From NCBI GenBank assembly GCA_013286215.1, contig JABDGC010000002.1, positions 52,730-116,729 of the forward strand: 64,000 bases of DNA, read 5' to 3'. The notes beneath the pieces were generated by a model. That model was not told the DNA's origin. It did not search any database and worked only from the letters and a program-made list of their open reading frames with translations. Made by a program: the position numbers and the translations under genes. Below are positions 25,612 to 34,655 of the stretch, one piece after another (the stretch's first letter is position 1; each line of letters opens with the position of its first letter). Source of the stretch: Gammaproteobacteria bacterium. Its GTDB lineage: Bacteria; Pseudomonadota; Gammaproteobacteria; DSM-16500.

Positions 25612-26853
25612 TTATCCTTGTTCGGGAATGCGCAATTGCCCTGAAATCAGGCGCGGAAGCAAGATGTCACGGAGGGATGTAAGGGTTAATGCCTGTTCTG
25701 AGTTATGTCTTATCCTGTTAAATAAGGGTTCAATGAATTTGCCAAAGGATTTAGCAATTGATGCAGGGGGCATTAAAAAAGGGATGTGCCACATGTTCGA
25801 CTGACTTAATTTGGCCTGAACAGCCCCAGTTATGTATGGCTGAATATTTGTTCGCTTCAATGCGAGCATTATATGCTCTGTGCTAATGCCATTTTTACCT
25901 TGCAAAACATGTGCATGATTGTTAACCCATATCTTCCCCCAGACATATTGCATGATTGGATAGCCTGTTGAATCTGTCACCGATCCATCTTCGCCGAGAA
26001 GTAAATAGATGCCATTGAATATGTAATCATTAACGTGATCCATCAAGGTTGCTGCACCATAATAAGGGTATACACCCTTTCTCTTAACTCTCTCGTTGTT
26101 TGCGAGTGGAACACGCTGGGAATCAAAGATAGCAACTGCATCTTTAAGGCTGACATATTTCCATCCCTTTGGTATTAAGCCTAATTCCGACTCTTCCAAG
26201 GTATTTGGGAAGAGTAATGCAGTCTCGGAATCCATTCCTTGCGGCACACGACCCTCATGTTTGACGCGTACGGGGTCGAAGTCCACGAACCAGGATTTGA
26301 ATGCGGCCTTGGCTATGGATTCGAGGGTGGTGTTGCTTTCACGCAGTAATGTGATCCGGTTATCTAGCATTCGCAAAGTTTCGCCAATTTCTTTTTGCTC
26401 AGAGGTGGATTTATAGGAAAGTGTGAGCTTAGCTGCGAATTCCCATTTTGCACGAGGCATTCTTGTTCCTTCTGACGCGTTTGTTACGCTGTCAATGAAA
26501 TCGAGACTTGCCATCCAATAAAACAAAAAGTCGCGATTAATGGAGCTTTTAGGTCTTATTGCCCATATATCTGTTGAGCATACTCCGTCAAAAGGAGCAA
26601 CCACAACCTTCCTAAAATATGGCCTTAGTTTACCAAAAAGAATATCTCCCTTTTTAAAGGCCGTTTTTTGACTATGTACATCACGTGCATATCCATATCC
26701 ATTTAGTTGTAGTGAGTTTTGATCAATATGTTCCAATCCGATATAGCGTGCCTCTGGATTATCACTCGGTTTTGCTTTTAGTTTAACAAGCTCTGCGCAA
26801 TCACCAAAAATGAATTGTAACTGTTTTTTTTCAGATAAATTCTTAAATACCAT
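25612..26853 (-). CDS. hsdS: Type I restriction-modification specificity subunit
   Basis: 413 residues with two target-recognition domains (about 1-150 and 210-360). Each is followed by a helical spacer; the central one has SEQKEIGETLRMLDNRITLL and the C-terminal one NRIRHNSEQALTLTSLRDILLPRLISGQ. The central region also shows AAFKSWFVDFDPVRVKHEG, a hallmark of HsdS. The recognised sequence cannot be read out. The start is 44 bp after hsdM, all on the minus strand. Confidence 0.95.
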   Translation of the reverse strand: MVFKNLSEKKQLQFIFGDCAELVKLKAKPSDNPEARYIGLEHIDQNSLQLNGYGYARDVHSQKTAFKKGDILFGKLRPYFRKVVVAPFDGVCSTDIWAIRPKSSINRDFLFYWMASLDFIDSVTNASEGTRMPRAKWEFAAKLTLSYKSTSEQKEIGETLRMLDNRITLLRESNTTLESIAKAAFKSWFVDFDPVRVKHEGRVPQGMDSETALLFPNTLEESELGLIPKGWKYVSLKDAVAIFDSQRVPLANNERVKRKGVYPYYGAATLMDHVNDYIFNGIYLLLGEDGSVTDSTGYPIMQYVWGKIWVNNHAHVLQGKNGISTEHIMLALKRTNIQPYITGAVQAKLSQSNMWHIPFLMPPASIAKSFGKFIEPLFNRIRHNSEQALTLTSLRDILLPRLISGQLRIPEQG

Positions 26854-26897
26854 AATAAAAACATCCCAATCGATTAAGTCCTTTTAAAAAGTTGTGC

Positions 26898-28454
26898 TTA
26901 GAATTCATACCCCCACCTTCCCAGCTTCTGACGAATCAGCATGTCTAATTCAGTTCCTTTTGCCATTTGCTCTCCGAGTGTTTCAGTAAGATTTTGCATT
27001 TTTTCAGCAAAACCTTCGTCGTCATCCTCAACTATTTCTGCCCCCACATAGCGTCCCGGAGTCAGTACATGGCCATGCTCGGCAATTTCTCTTAGCGCCA
27101 CACCTCTACAAAAGCCGGGGATATTTTGATATTTTACTTTAGCTTCATCATCATTACGCCAAGCGTGAACTGTATCAGCTATTTTTTGGATGTCCTCGTC
27201 AGAGAACTCAATTTGTGAGCGGCTAATCATGGTGCCAAGTTTGCGCGCATCAATGAACAATATCTCACCCTTGCGTGTTGTTTTGTTCTTGGCAAGAAAC
27301 CATAAACAAGCTGGAATTTGAGTATTGAAAAAGAGTTGGCCAGGCAAAGATACCATTACATCTATTTTATCAGCTTCAACCATAGCACGGCGAATGTCGC
27401 CTTCGGTATTTTGGCTGGATGACATAGAACCATTGGCCAGAACAATACCAGCTCGACCATTTGGCTTCAAATGATGCAATATGTGCTGTAACCAAGCGTA
27501 GTTGGCATTGCCTTGCGGAGGAGTGCCATATTCCCAGCGTGGGTCGCCTTCTAGGCTGCTATGCCACCACTCAGAAATGTTAAATGGTGGATTAGCCATA
27601 ATAAAATCAGCTCGCAGGTCGGGGTGCTGGTTTCGGATGAAAGTGTCGGCAGGTTCGCGGCCTAAATTAAAATCAATGCCGCGAATAGCTAGGTTCATAG
27701 CGGCTAAACGCCAGGTGGTTGGATTAGACTCTTGTCCGTAGATGGAGGCATCGCCAATCTTACCGCCATGCGCTTCAATGAATTTTTCGCTTTGCACAAA
27801 CATACCACCAGAGCCGCAGCAGGGGTCGTATACTTTGCCATGATGTGGCGCAAGGACAGTCACTAGCGTTTTAACGATGCTGGCGGGGGTGTAGAACTGT
27901 CCACCACGCTTACCTTCCGCATTGGCAAACATGCCCAGAAAATACTCATACACTTGACCAAGCAAGTCGCGAGACTGATTTCCGGCAGCGCCAAAACCGA
28001 TGGTAGAAACCATATCAACTAACTCGCCAAGTTTGCCATCGGGTAGTTGAGCTCGTGCATAACGCTTATCCAAGATACCTTTTAGTTTAGGGTTTTCATT
28101 TTCGATCAAAGATAATGCTTCGTCTATGCGCTTACCGATATCAGCTTGCTTAGCTTGTGCTCGAAGGTTCTCCCATCGTGCAGTGTCAGCAACCCAGAAT
28201 ACGTTTTTCTCTTTGTAGTAGTCGCGATTCTCTAGCTCTTGTGCAATTAATGCGGGATCGGCGTCAGGTAAGTAATATTCATCTTTAGGATCTGAAAAAC
28301 GCTTGGTTAGCTCATTGCGGTGGGCCTGGAAGGTGTCTGAAATATATTTTAGGAATATGAGACCCAGAACGATATGCTTATATTCCGCTGCATCCATATT
28401 TGCGCGCAATTTGTCTGCACTTGCCCAAAGTGTCTTTTTGATGTCTTCGATCAT
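26898..28454 (-). CDS. hsdM: Type I restriction-modification methyltransferase subunit
   Basis: 518 residues. The N-terminal helical domain (LWASADKLRANMDAAEYKH) contacts HsdS. VYDPCCGSGGMFVQSEKF is motif I for SAM; ADFIMANPPFNISEWW holds motif IV NPPF, the N6-adenine methyltransferase signature. It methylates adenine at the site chosen by HsdS. First gene of the operon, starting with an ATG at 28454. Confidence 0.97.
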   Translation of the reverse strand: MIEDIKKTLWASADKLRANMDAAEYKHIVLGLIFLKYISDTFQAHRNELTKRFSDPKDEYYLPDADPALIAQELENRDYYKEKNVFWVADTARWENLRAQAKQADIGKRIDEALSLIENENPKLKGILDKRYARAQLPDGKLGELVDMVSTIGFGAAGNQSRDLLGQVYEYFLGMFANAEGKRGGQFYTPASIVKTLVTVLAPHHGKVYDPCCGSGGMFVQSEKFIEAHGGKIGDASIYGQESNPTTWRLAAMNLAIRGIDFNLGREPADTFIRNQHPDLRADFIMANPPFNISEWWHSSLEGDPRWEYGTPPQGNANYAWLQHILHHLKPNGRAGIVLANGSMSSSQNTEGDIRRAMVEADKIDVMVSLPGQLFFNTQIPACLWFLAKNKTTRKGEILFIDARKLGTMISRSQIEFSDEDIQKIADTVHAWRNDDEAKVKYQNIPGFCRGVALREIAEHGHVLTPGRYVGAEIVEDDDEGFAEKMQNLTETLGEQMAKGTELDMLIRQKLGRWGYEF

Positions 28455-28765
28455 GCAATAACTGTCCCTGCGGCTAAAGTTTGATTGGGGCTATAGTACC
28501 TTATGAGGAGGCTAAACGGGTAGATGCGATAAATGGCATAGGTTTGAATATATATTGATCAACTTATTGCGGGAAGCCCGATTAAGCACTTTTGGTCCCA
28601 TAATTGGTGAATGAAGTCAGCGGAGACGATTTTTGAATGTGAAGTATAACGTGGCGATTCTCGCACTCCCCCTTCCTTTCAAATGTCCCTAACCACCATA
28701 CTTTTCTCGAAGAGCCGTTAAATAAAAAGTATAATTGCAGCCTATGTTTTTCTAGGGCTACCAAT
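28455..28765. other. Divergent promoter region between hsdM and the acyltransferase
   Basis: About 310 bp with no gene I can support. TATAAT at 28730-28735 lies 31 bp before the GTG start of the acyltransferase and may be its -10 box; no good -35 is seen. A pair gcggg/cccg(c) near 28570 is short. Promoter elements for the leftward hsd operon must lie in the left half but are not evident. Confidence 0.4.
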
Positions 28766-29965
28766 GTGAGCAGTGTTTCCAGAAACTACCGAATAGATTT
28801 CTTAAGAGGGATGGCAATCTTTGCTGTTCTTATTTTGCACTTCAATATTTCATATCATTTGGATCAAAGCATTCTAAATGCTGTTTTTTCTACTAGCTTT
28901 ATAAAAGCAGTGGCAAGCAATGGAAATTACGGCGTCACGATATTTTTTGTCATATCAGGGTTTTTGATTACTGCAACATCCCTTGAGCGGTATGGAGTGC
29001 TTGGCAAGGTTGATCCCATTGGCTTTTATATATTTCGATTTGCACGCATTATGCCATGTTTAGTCTTAGTCCTTAGCTTGATTGTACTATTTAGTTTTTT
29101 CCATATCCCAATTTTCCAAAATGATCCCAATAGTCCTTCGCTTTCCCTGGCAGTATTTTCAGTGCTTACTTTTTGGCATAACGTCCTGATGGAAAAAGCA
29201 GGCTATTTTAACTATTGCCTAAATATTTTCTGGTCGCTCTCAGTAGAGGAGATATTCTATTTAATATTTCCAATGTTGTGTTTAATACTAAAGGAAACAC
29301 GGGCTATTCTTTCATTTTGTTTTGCACTTATCGTAGTATCTCCCCTATACAGAAGTCATTATACGAATAATGAGATTGTTGCTTTGTATGGCTATTTTTC
29401 ATGTTTTGATGCTATTGCTATTGGCTGTATTGCTGCGATCGTTGCTCAAAAGGTTCAATTTCAGGGGAAGCTCAAGAATGCACTTTTATATGGTGCTGGA
29501 TTATTAATGAGTGGCGTTTATCTTTATGGCGGCATCATGGAAAATGTCGTTATGGGTGTTTCTTTGATGGCAGTAGGAACAGCGGTTTTCTTGATTAGCG
29601 CAAGTAGTGGCGGGATTGAAGAAAGTAAGCTGACAAGTTTAGCTGTCCGAGTGTTTTGTTGGTTTGGGAAAAATAGCTACGAATTATATCTATTTCATAT
29701 TGTTGTGTTGGCCTTAATGAAGGAGATGGTTAGTCCAGAACTTCTCGGAAGTTACACGAGAATATTGTGGATGTTATTGTTTTTTAGTGTATCAGCTTTG
29801 GTGGCGGGTACTATTTCTTTTTTTTATTCGCAGCCAATGAATAAAAATTTACGAAAACTTCTGTTCAGTTGCCGGAAAAACAGGCTTTTTTCTCTTGATT
29901 CCTCAAATGTTGCACATCTTAAGGATATCGCAAAAAATATTTTCAAATTTAACAGTCAAAGCTAA
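28766..29965 (+). CDS. Membrane acyltransferase (OafA/YrhL, acyltransferase 3 family)
   Basis: 399 residues with about ten hydrophobic segments. NYRIDFLRGMAIFAVLILHF is the classical start with the catalytic histidine of this family; NGNYGVTIFFVISGFLIT and FWSLSVEEIFYLIFP are its other signatures. It should move an acetyl or other acyl group from a cytosolic donor to a surface sugar. The start is GTG at 28766; an ATG at 28764 in another frame is stopped at once. No polysaccharide genes are near, so the acceptor is unknown. Confidence 0.88.
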   Translation: MSSVSRNYRIDFLRGMAIFAVLILHFNISYHLDQSILNAVFSTSFIKAVASNGNYGVTIFFVISGFLITATSLERYGVLGKVDPIGFYIFRFARIMPCLVLVLSLIVLFSFFHIPIFQNDPNSPSLSLAVFSVLTFWHNVLMEKAGYFNYCLNIFWSLSVEEIFYLIFPMLCLILKETRAILSFCFALIVVSPLYRSHYTNNEIVALYGYFSCFDAIAIGCIAAIVAQKVQFQGKLKNALLYGAGLLMSGVYLYGGIMENVVMGVSLMAVGTAVFLISASSGGIEESKLTSLAVRVFCWFGKNSYELYLFHIVVLALMKEMVSPELLGSYTRILWMLLFFSVSALVAGTISFFYSQPMNKNLRKLLFSCRKNRLFSLDSSNVAHLKDIAKNIFKFNSQS

Positions 29966-30283
29966 CCTGATATTGGAGAGGTCAATAGTGCTATGATTAC
30001 CACGATGGGGATGAAAAAAAACATGTGGTCGGATGAAGTGGTAAATGAGGTGGTTGAATTAGCTGATCTATTTTAATATTTCATTCAAATCTTTTTCTAA
30101 TGGAAGTCAAATGGGAGGCTATTATCTCTCAAAATTTGTAATTTGTAGGGTCTAAAAAACGGGGGTCATTATACTATTTTACCTATATATTCAATAATAT
30201 CGCCCACCCGAATGATATATGCTAGAAGTTATGATAAGATGAAATCATTTAATAAGAATACAAATGGATTTGGAGGCTTGCTT
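29966..30283. other. Intergenic region before the porin
   Basis: About 318 bp. It includes a 27-codon open frame at 29994-30077 (MITTMGMKKNMWSDEVVNE), which I cannot connect to any family. TATACT at 30170-30175 is a possible -10 box of the porin gene. No RNA gene or repeat was recognised. Confidence 0.4.
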
Positions 30284-31414
30284 ATGAAAAAAAATGCGGT
30301 TTTTTTAATGGGACTGTTTATTTTTTCGGGAAATGCTTTTGCGGATCAGGGGAGTAATGCCATTAAAAATGAAACAACCGAGTTAAAGATATCCGGTTAT
30401 ATCGACGGATCATACAACAATCTGCAGCAAAATTTTTTCACGAGCAACACCTTTGATCGTGTTTTTGAAAACGCTCAAAATGGGTTTACCTTACAACAAG
30501 CCGCGATTACTTTCGCCTATCAACCGACACAAGGCTTTGGCGGGTTGGTTAATCCGATCATGGGCTATGACACAAACATTTTTGCGCCCTACGGATTTAA
30601 GCCGATTACTGAATTTTCTTCACAAACATTTAGCATTGATGTTCCGCAGGCTTTTTTACAATACGCCAAAAACGCCTTTACTGTCATCGGCGGCCGCTTC
30701 GTTGAGTTGGCCGGATACGAAGTGCTTTTCCCGACGCAGGACAGTAATTTTTCCCGTTCTATTTTGTATGGCTACGCAGAACCCTTTACCGTGCTGGGTA
30801 TACGTGGGACGTATGTTGCAAATGATAAGCTGACCCTCGTCATGGGCATCAATAATGGTTGGGACAATATCCGTGATTGGAGCAGAACCAAAACCTTGGA
30901 ATTAAACGGAACGTATACGCCGAATTCCTTTTTTTCATTTTCTCCAACCATTTACACGGGACAAGAAAGAGCAACCCCACAAACGGATACCGGCCCAACG
31001 GGATGGCGCACTTTAGTTGACTTGGTTGCAACATTTAATCTTAATGAGAAGTTGAGCGTTATCGCCAATTATGACGGTGGCTGGCAAACGAACGCTGCCT
31101 TGCCCAATGGCACGGATAATAGAGCAGTATGGCAAGGCATTGCCGCCTATCTCAACTATACTTTTAATGACAAGTGGCTTACCTCTTTACGTGGGGAATA
31201 TTTTAATGACCAGGATGGTTTTCGTACGGGCGTGCGGCAAGCCTGGAAAGAAGTAACTTTATCACTCGGGTATATTCCGATCAAAAACACTGAATTGCGC
31301 GGTGAAGTGCGCCACGATTTTTCAAATGTCAATTCATTCACAAACAATCATGGGGTGCCAGTAAGAAATAATGCTCAATCCTATTCTTTAGAAGCTTTTT
31401 ATAAGTTTGGATAA
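30284..31414 (+). CDS. Outer-membrane porin, BBP2/OmpL-like
   Basis: 376 residues from the ATG at 30284 with GGAGG 9 bp upstream; the longer frame from 30212 would not start with a signal peptide. Residues 1-22 (KKNAVFLMGLFIFSGNAFA) are a Sec signal with an A-x-A cleavage site before DQ. The rest alternates polar and aromatic residues and ends in F-x-K-F-G, an outer-membrane barrel ending. GFTLQQAAITFAYQPTQGFG and LELNGTYTPNSFFSFSP match the OmpL-like beta-barrel porin-2 family. Likely a passive channel for small solutes. It lies before the chemosensory operon but a regulatory link is not shown. Confidence 0.85.
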   Translation: MKKNAVFLMGLFIFSGNAFADQGSNAIKNETTELKISGYIDGSYNNLQQNFFTSNTFDRVFENAQNGFTLQQAAITFAYQPTQGFGGLVNPIMGYDTNIFAPYGFKPITEFSSQTFSIDVPQAFLQYAKNAFTVIGGRFVELAGYEVLFPTQDSNFSRSILYGYAEPFTVLGIRGTYVANDKLTLVMGINNGWDNIRDWSRTKTLELNGTYTPNSFFSFSPTIYTGQERATPQTDTGPTGWRTLVDLVATFNLNEKLSVIANYDGGWQTNAALPNGTDNRAVWQGIAAYLNYTFNDKWLTSLRGEYFNDQDGFRTGVRQAWKEVTLSLGYIPIKNTELRGEVRHDFSNVNSFTNNHGVPVRNNAQSYSLEAFYKFG

Positions 31415-31488
31415 GGTATAGAGTCCCAGCACGTGGCACTTGAAATCGCGGGTTTGTTATCCCGGGCATAGCGAAAGATCTGCTAGAT

Positions 31489-31517
31489 TAGTACAGTGTC
31501 AACTTGATTTTGTCCCA
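31489..31517 (+). repeat. 29-bp repeat, copy 1 (inverted copy at 53312-53340)
   Basis: A 29-base stretch beginning tagtacagtgtcaacttgat and ending tttgtccca. The exact reverse complement is at 53312-53340. Seen directly; it looks like the end of an insertion element or of a dispersed repeat. It lies in the 363-bp gap after the porin, which has no gene. Confidence 0.85.
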
Positions 31518-31526
31518 TTTCGCTTG

Positions 31527-31601
31527 CTGTCATCCTGAGCGCAGCGAAGGAGCTCACTCCCTCTGCAGCAAGGAGATCCTTCGCTGCGCGCAAGATGACA
31601 G
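31527..31601. repeat. Palindromic repeat element
   Basis: Two arms of 25 bases, 31527-31551 (starting ctgtcatcctgagcgcagcg) and 31577-31601, are inverted with two mismatches and a 25-bp loop. The wording 'gcgaaggagctc...ggagatccttcgc' is like the dispersed palindromic repeats of many genomes. On RNA it would form a long hairpin and might end transcription of the porin. Confidence 0.75.
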
Positions 31602-31777
31602 AGGCTTTGCTTAAAAAACAACTATTTTGCTCTTTATGAGCAATTAATGCTTTATTTATAAGGCCTCTTGTAGCAGGTTAATGATTATTTTTAGGAAATC
31701 CATTATTCTAAATAAAAGGCAAGATGAAAATAAATTAGCATTTTATACAATAAAGTTCACAGTAGCAGGATGATGCC

Positions 31778-32077
31778 ATGGACTATATTACTATAAATGA
31801 CCACATTGTTATTCACTGTGGAACTAGCCTCGGAATCCATTCCATCACGGCTCAGATGGAAACTCTTAATAAAGCTTTATCCATTCAAAAAACCTTAATC
31901 ATTGATGCGGAAGAACTAAGCGAAATAGATACCGCGGCGATGCAGCTTTTTTTGGCTTTTAAGAACGCCGCCGCTCGGCAGAATATCGCGATTCAATGGA
32001 GAAATCCGTCTAAAACGTTAATGCAAGTTTCCGCCTTGTTAGGCATGCAAGAACAATTAGGATTATCTTCTAAATAA
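31778..32077 (+). CDS. STAS-domain protein of the chemosensory operon
   Basis: 99 residues making one STAS domain: KTLIIDAEELSEIDTAAMQL contains the aspartate-then-threonine/alanine loop where SpoIIAA-type proteins are phosphorylated on Ser/Thr. Here the key residue may be T in IDTAA, so phosphorylation is uncertain. GGATGATGCC precedes the ATG. It is the first gene of the operon, 17 bp before cheA. STAS proteins are known in some non-flagellar chemosensory clusters, where they may link the array to a different output. Confidence 0.85.
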   Translation: MDYITINDHIVIHCGTSLGIHSITAQMETLNKALSIQKTLIIDAEELSEIDTAAMQLFLAFKNAAARQNIAIQWRNPSKTLMQVSALLGMQEQLGLSSK

Positions 32078-32094
32078 AATGAAGGGTATTTCTT

Positions 32095-34644
32095 ATGCCC
32101 ATGGATATCAATCAATTTTTAAAAACCTTCATTGAAGAAAGCTTTGAATTATTGGGCGATATGGAGGAGGCTTTAATAACTTTTAAAATTGAATCTCCCG
32201 ATCCAGAAAAAATTAATTGTATTTTCCGAACGGCGCACTCCCTTAAAAGCAGTAGCAATGTTTTTGGTCTAAATGATATCAGTGGATTTGCACATACTCT
32301 AGAAGATTATTTAGATACCGTCCGCACAGAAGCGCATCAACTCGATCAAAGGGATATTGAATACTTGCTGAAGTCCGTTGATTGCATTCGTGAGGCATTA
32401 AAAAGAGTACAAAACAACCAAGCTGAAAAATCGGATTGCTTGGAAAATTTAAACTCTATTTTTCATGAATTACTAAAACAGGCGCCTTGCCCCCCGTCTT
32501 CCGGTATAAAAGAAAAAAATCCAGCAAGAACCCCATTAAAAAAAACAATAAAAAAACAAACCGGTTGGAAAATTCACTATCATCCTCGACAGGATAGCTT
32601 TTTAAACAACAATGAACCCAGTCGATTATTTGATGTTTTATCCAGTTTGATCATTACTCAAATTGAAATGGACGACGATGACTTGCCGTTATTTGCTCAA
32701 TTGGATCCAACCCAATGTTATTTGCGGTGGACGATTCATTTAAACAAGGCGGTTTCTAAAAATCAAATTGAAGAAATACTGGAATGGTCGACGAATAAAG
32801 ATGAAGTTGACCTTATTTCAGTCGACGAAGAGTCGGCTCAAGAGAAGGCTTCCGAGCCTGCTGCCACTGTAAAAAAATCACCGGAAGGGCCGAAGAAATC
32901 CGCTATTCCAGAAACGGCGGCATCCTCTAAAGGCACCCCATCCTCTATTCGAGTAGGCATCGATAAAATTGATGATCTCATGAATATTGTCGGTGAATTA
33001 GTCATTGCGCAGTCGGCACTCAGCCAAATCATGCATAACTTTGACATACGCCAACTCGAAAAATTAGTCGACGGCTTCAATTATTTAGAACAAAATTCAA
33101 GAAGACTACAAGACAGTATCATGCGAATTCGCATGATACCGATCGAAAATATATTCAAGCGCTTTCCTCGCGCAGTGCATGACCTTGCTAACCAATTAGG
33201 CAAAAAAATTGAATTAAATGTTTTTGGCGAGAACACGGAATTAGATAAAACAGTCATTGAAAAAATCGCCGATCCTTTATTACATTTAATACGCAACGCC
33301 GTCGATCATGGCATTGAAACGCCCGCTGTCCGTGAAAAATTAGGCAAATCAGCTACAGGGGTCATCCGATTGGAGGCTTATCAAGAAAATGGAAATATTA
33401 TTATCTGCATCTCCGATGATGGCGCGGGTATTGACTTGGATAAAGTTCGATCTCACGCTATTGAACGCGGATTGATCTCTGACCATGAAGAGTTAACTAA
33501 TGAGGAAATCATTCGCCTCATTATGCAGCCCGGATTTTCTACCGCAGAAACAGTCACCTCTATTTCGGGGCGTGGCGTCGGCATGAATGTTGTTCAAAAA
33601 AATATTGTCGATCTTGGCGGAGACATTGATATGCAATCTGAGAAAAATGTTGGCACCATAATGAAATTACGATTGCCATTAACCTTGGCTATAATGGATT
33701 GCCAGCTGGTTAAAATTGGCGGCCAAGTGTTTATTTTTCCATTAATCGCCATTACAGAAATAATCCAGATTGACAGTGCGCAGCTTACCTCGATCAATGA
33801 AAAAGAATTATATTGCCTGCATCAGCATTACATCCCCATCATTAAAATCAATAAAATATTTAACGTGCCCGTTGACACAGATGATCTGAGTAATAAATTT
33901 CTGATTGTTGTCGAGCGAGACAATCAGTTTTATGGCTTGTTATGTGATGAGACTTTATCGCAGCGACAAATTGTGATTAAAAATATCGAAGACAACTATC
34001 AAAAAATTCCCGGCATCGCGGGCGCCACTATTTTATCGGATGATAGCACGGCTTTGATTGTTGATGTGAATGCCATCATTGATATTGATATGAAACGCAT
34101 CCCCATTAAAATCGAAGCAGAAAATGAAACTGAAGTGATAGAAGACCAACAAGCGAGCCATCCCAATCATGACGCTGCTCTGTTAAATGGCCTGGATCAA
34201 TATTTACCCGTGCTCGGCTTCGTTATTAATGAACATGAATACGGTGTTGATATGCAAGACATCATGGAAATCTGCCTATCCGACAAAATTACGCCCTTGC
34301 CCAACGTGTCTTCTTATATAAAAGGAATGATGAATTTACGCGGCATGCTCATTCCAATCATTGATCTTTTGGAATGGCTTTCGTTTGAAAAAAGCACTGA
34401 CCAAAGCAAGGTGCAAAAGCCGATTATTACTTTGTACATCAAATCAAAAACAAAACAGCGTATTGTCGGTTTTATGGTTGACGCTCTCTCCGATACCTAT
34501 CAGGTGAATCATAATCAAATTCGCGCGATTCCAGCCAGTGTTCAATCGGTCTCACGAAATAAGATTCGCGGCTTGGTTCATATCGAAAATAAAATCATTA
34601 CATTACTTTCCGTTAACAACCTGCTTCTCCATGTAAATGAATAA
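32095..34644 (+). CDS. cheA: Chemotaxis histidine kinase CheA with an extra CheW domain
   Basis: 849 residues. Order: Hpt with H48 in [13 protein letters not shown]; a region about 120-245 like a CheY-binding P2 domain ([21 protein letters not shown]); P3 dimerisation ([19 protein letters not shown]); HATPase ([34 protein letters not shown]); CheW-like P5 ([18 protein letters not shown]); then a second CheW-like domain from about 690 ([36 protein letters not shown]). It takes signals from the MCP, phosphorylates itself and passes phosphate to CheB and a CheY-like partner. The double CheW tail is longer than in E. coli CheA (654 residues). Confidence 0.95.
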   Translation: MPMDINQFLKTFIEESFELLGDMEEALITFKIESPDPEKINCIFRTAHSLKSSSNVFGLNDISGFAHTLEDYLDTVRTEAHQLDQRDIEYLLKSVDCIREALKRVQNNQAEKSDCLENLNSIFHELLKQAPCPPSSGIKEKNPARTPLKKTIKKQTGWKIHYHPRQDSFLNNNEPSRLFDVLSSLIITQIEMDDDDLPLFAQLDPTQCYLRWTIHLNKAVSKNQIEEILEWSTNKDEVDLISVDEESAQEKASEPAATVKKSPEGPKKSAIPETAASSKGTPSSIRVGIDKIDDLMNIVGELVIAQSALSQIMHNFDIRQLEKLVDGFNYLEQNSRRLQDSIMRIRMIPIENIFKRFPRAVHDLANQLGKKIELNVFGENTELDKTVIEKIADPLLHLIRNAVDHGIETPAVREKLGKSATGVIRLEAYQENGNIIICISDDGAGIDLDKVRSHAIERGLISDHEELTNEEIIRLIMQPGFSTAETVTSISGRGVGMNVVQKNIVDLGGDIDMQSEKNVGTIMKLRLPLTLAIMDCQLVKIGGQVFIFPLIAITEIIQIDSAQLTSINEKELYCLHQHYIPIIKINKIFNVPVDTDDLSNKFLIVVERDNQFYGLLCDETLSQRQIVIKNIEDNYQKIPGIAGATILSDDSTALIVDVNAIIDIDMKRIPIKIEAENETEVIEDQQASHPNHDAALLNGLDQYLPVLGFVINEHEYGVDMQDIMEICLSDKITPLPNVSSYIKGMMNLRGMLIPIIDLLEWLSFEKSTDQSKVQKPIITLYIKSKTKQRIVGFMVDALSDTYQVNHNQIRAIPASVQSVSRNKIRGLVHIENKIITLLSVNNLLLHVNE

Positions 34645-34655
34645 GGAAGGACCCC

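Noticed and set aside
29994..30077. A 27-codon ORF before the porin
   Set aside because: No ribosome site, no family, and in an otherwise non-coding gap.
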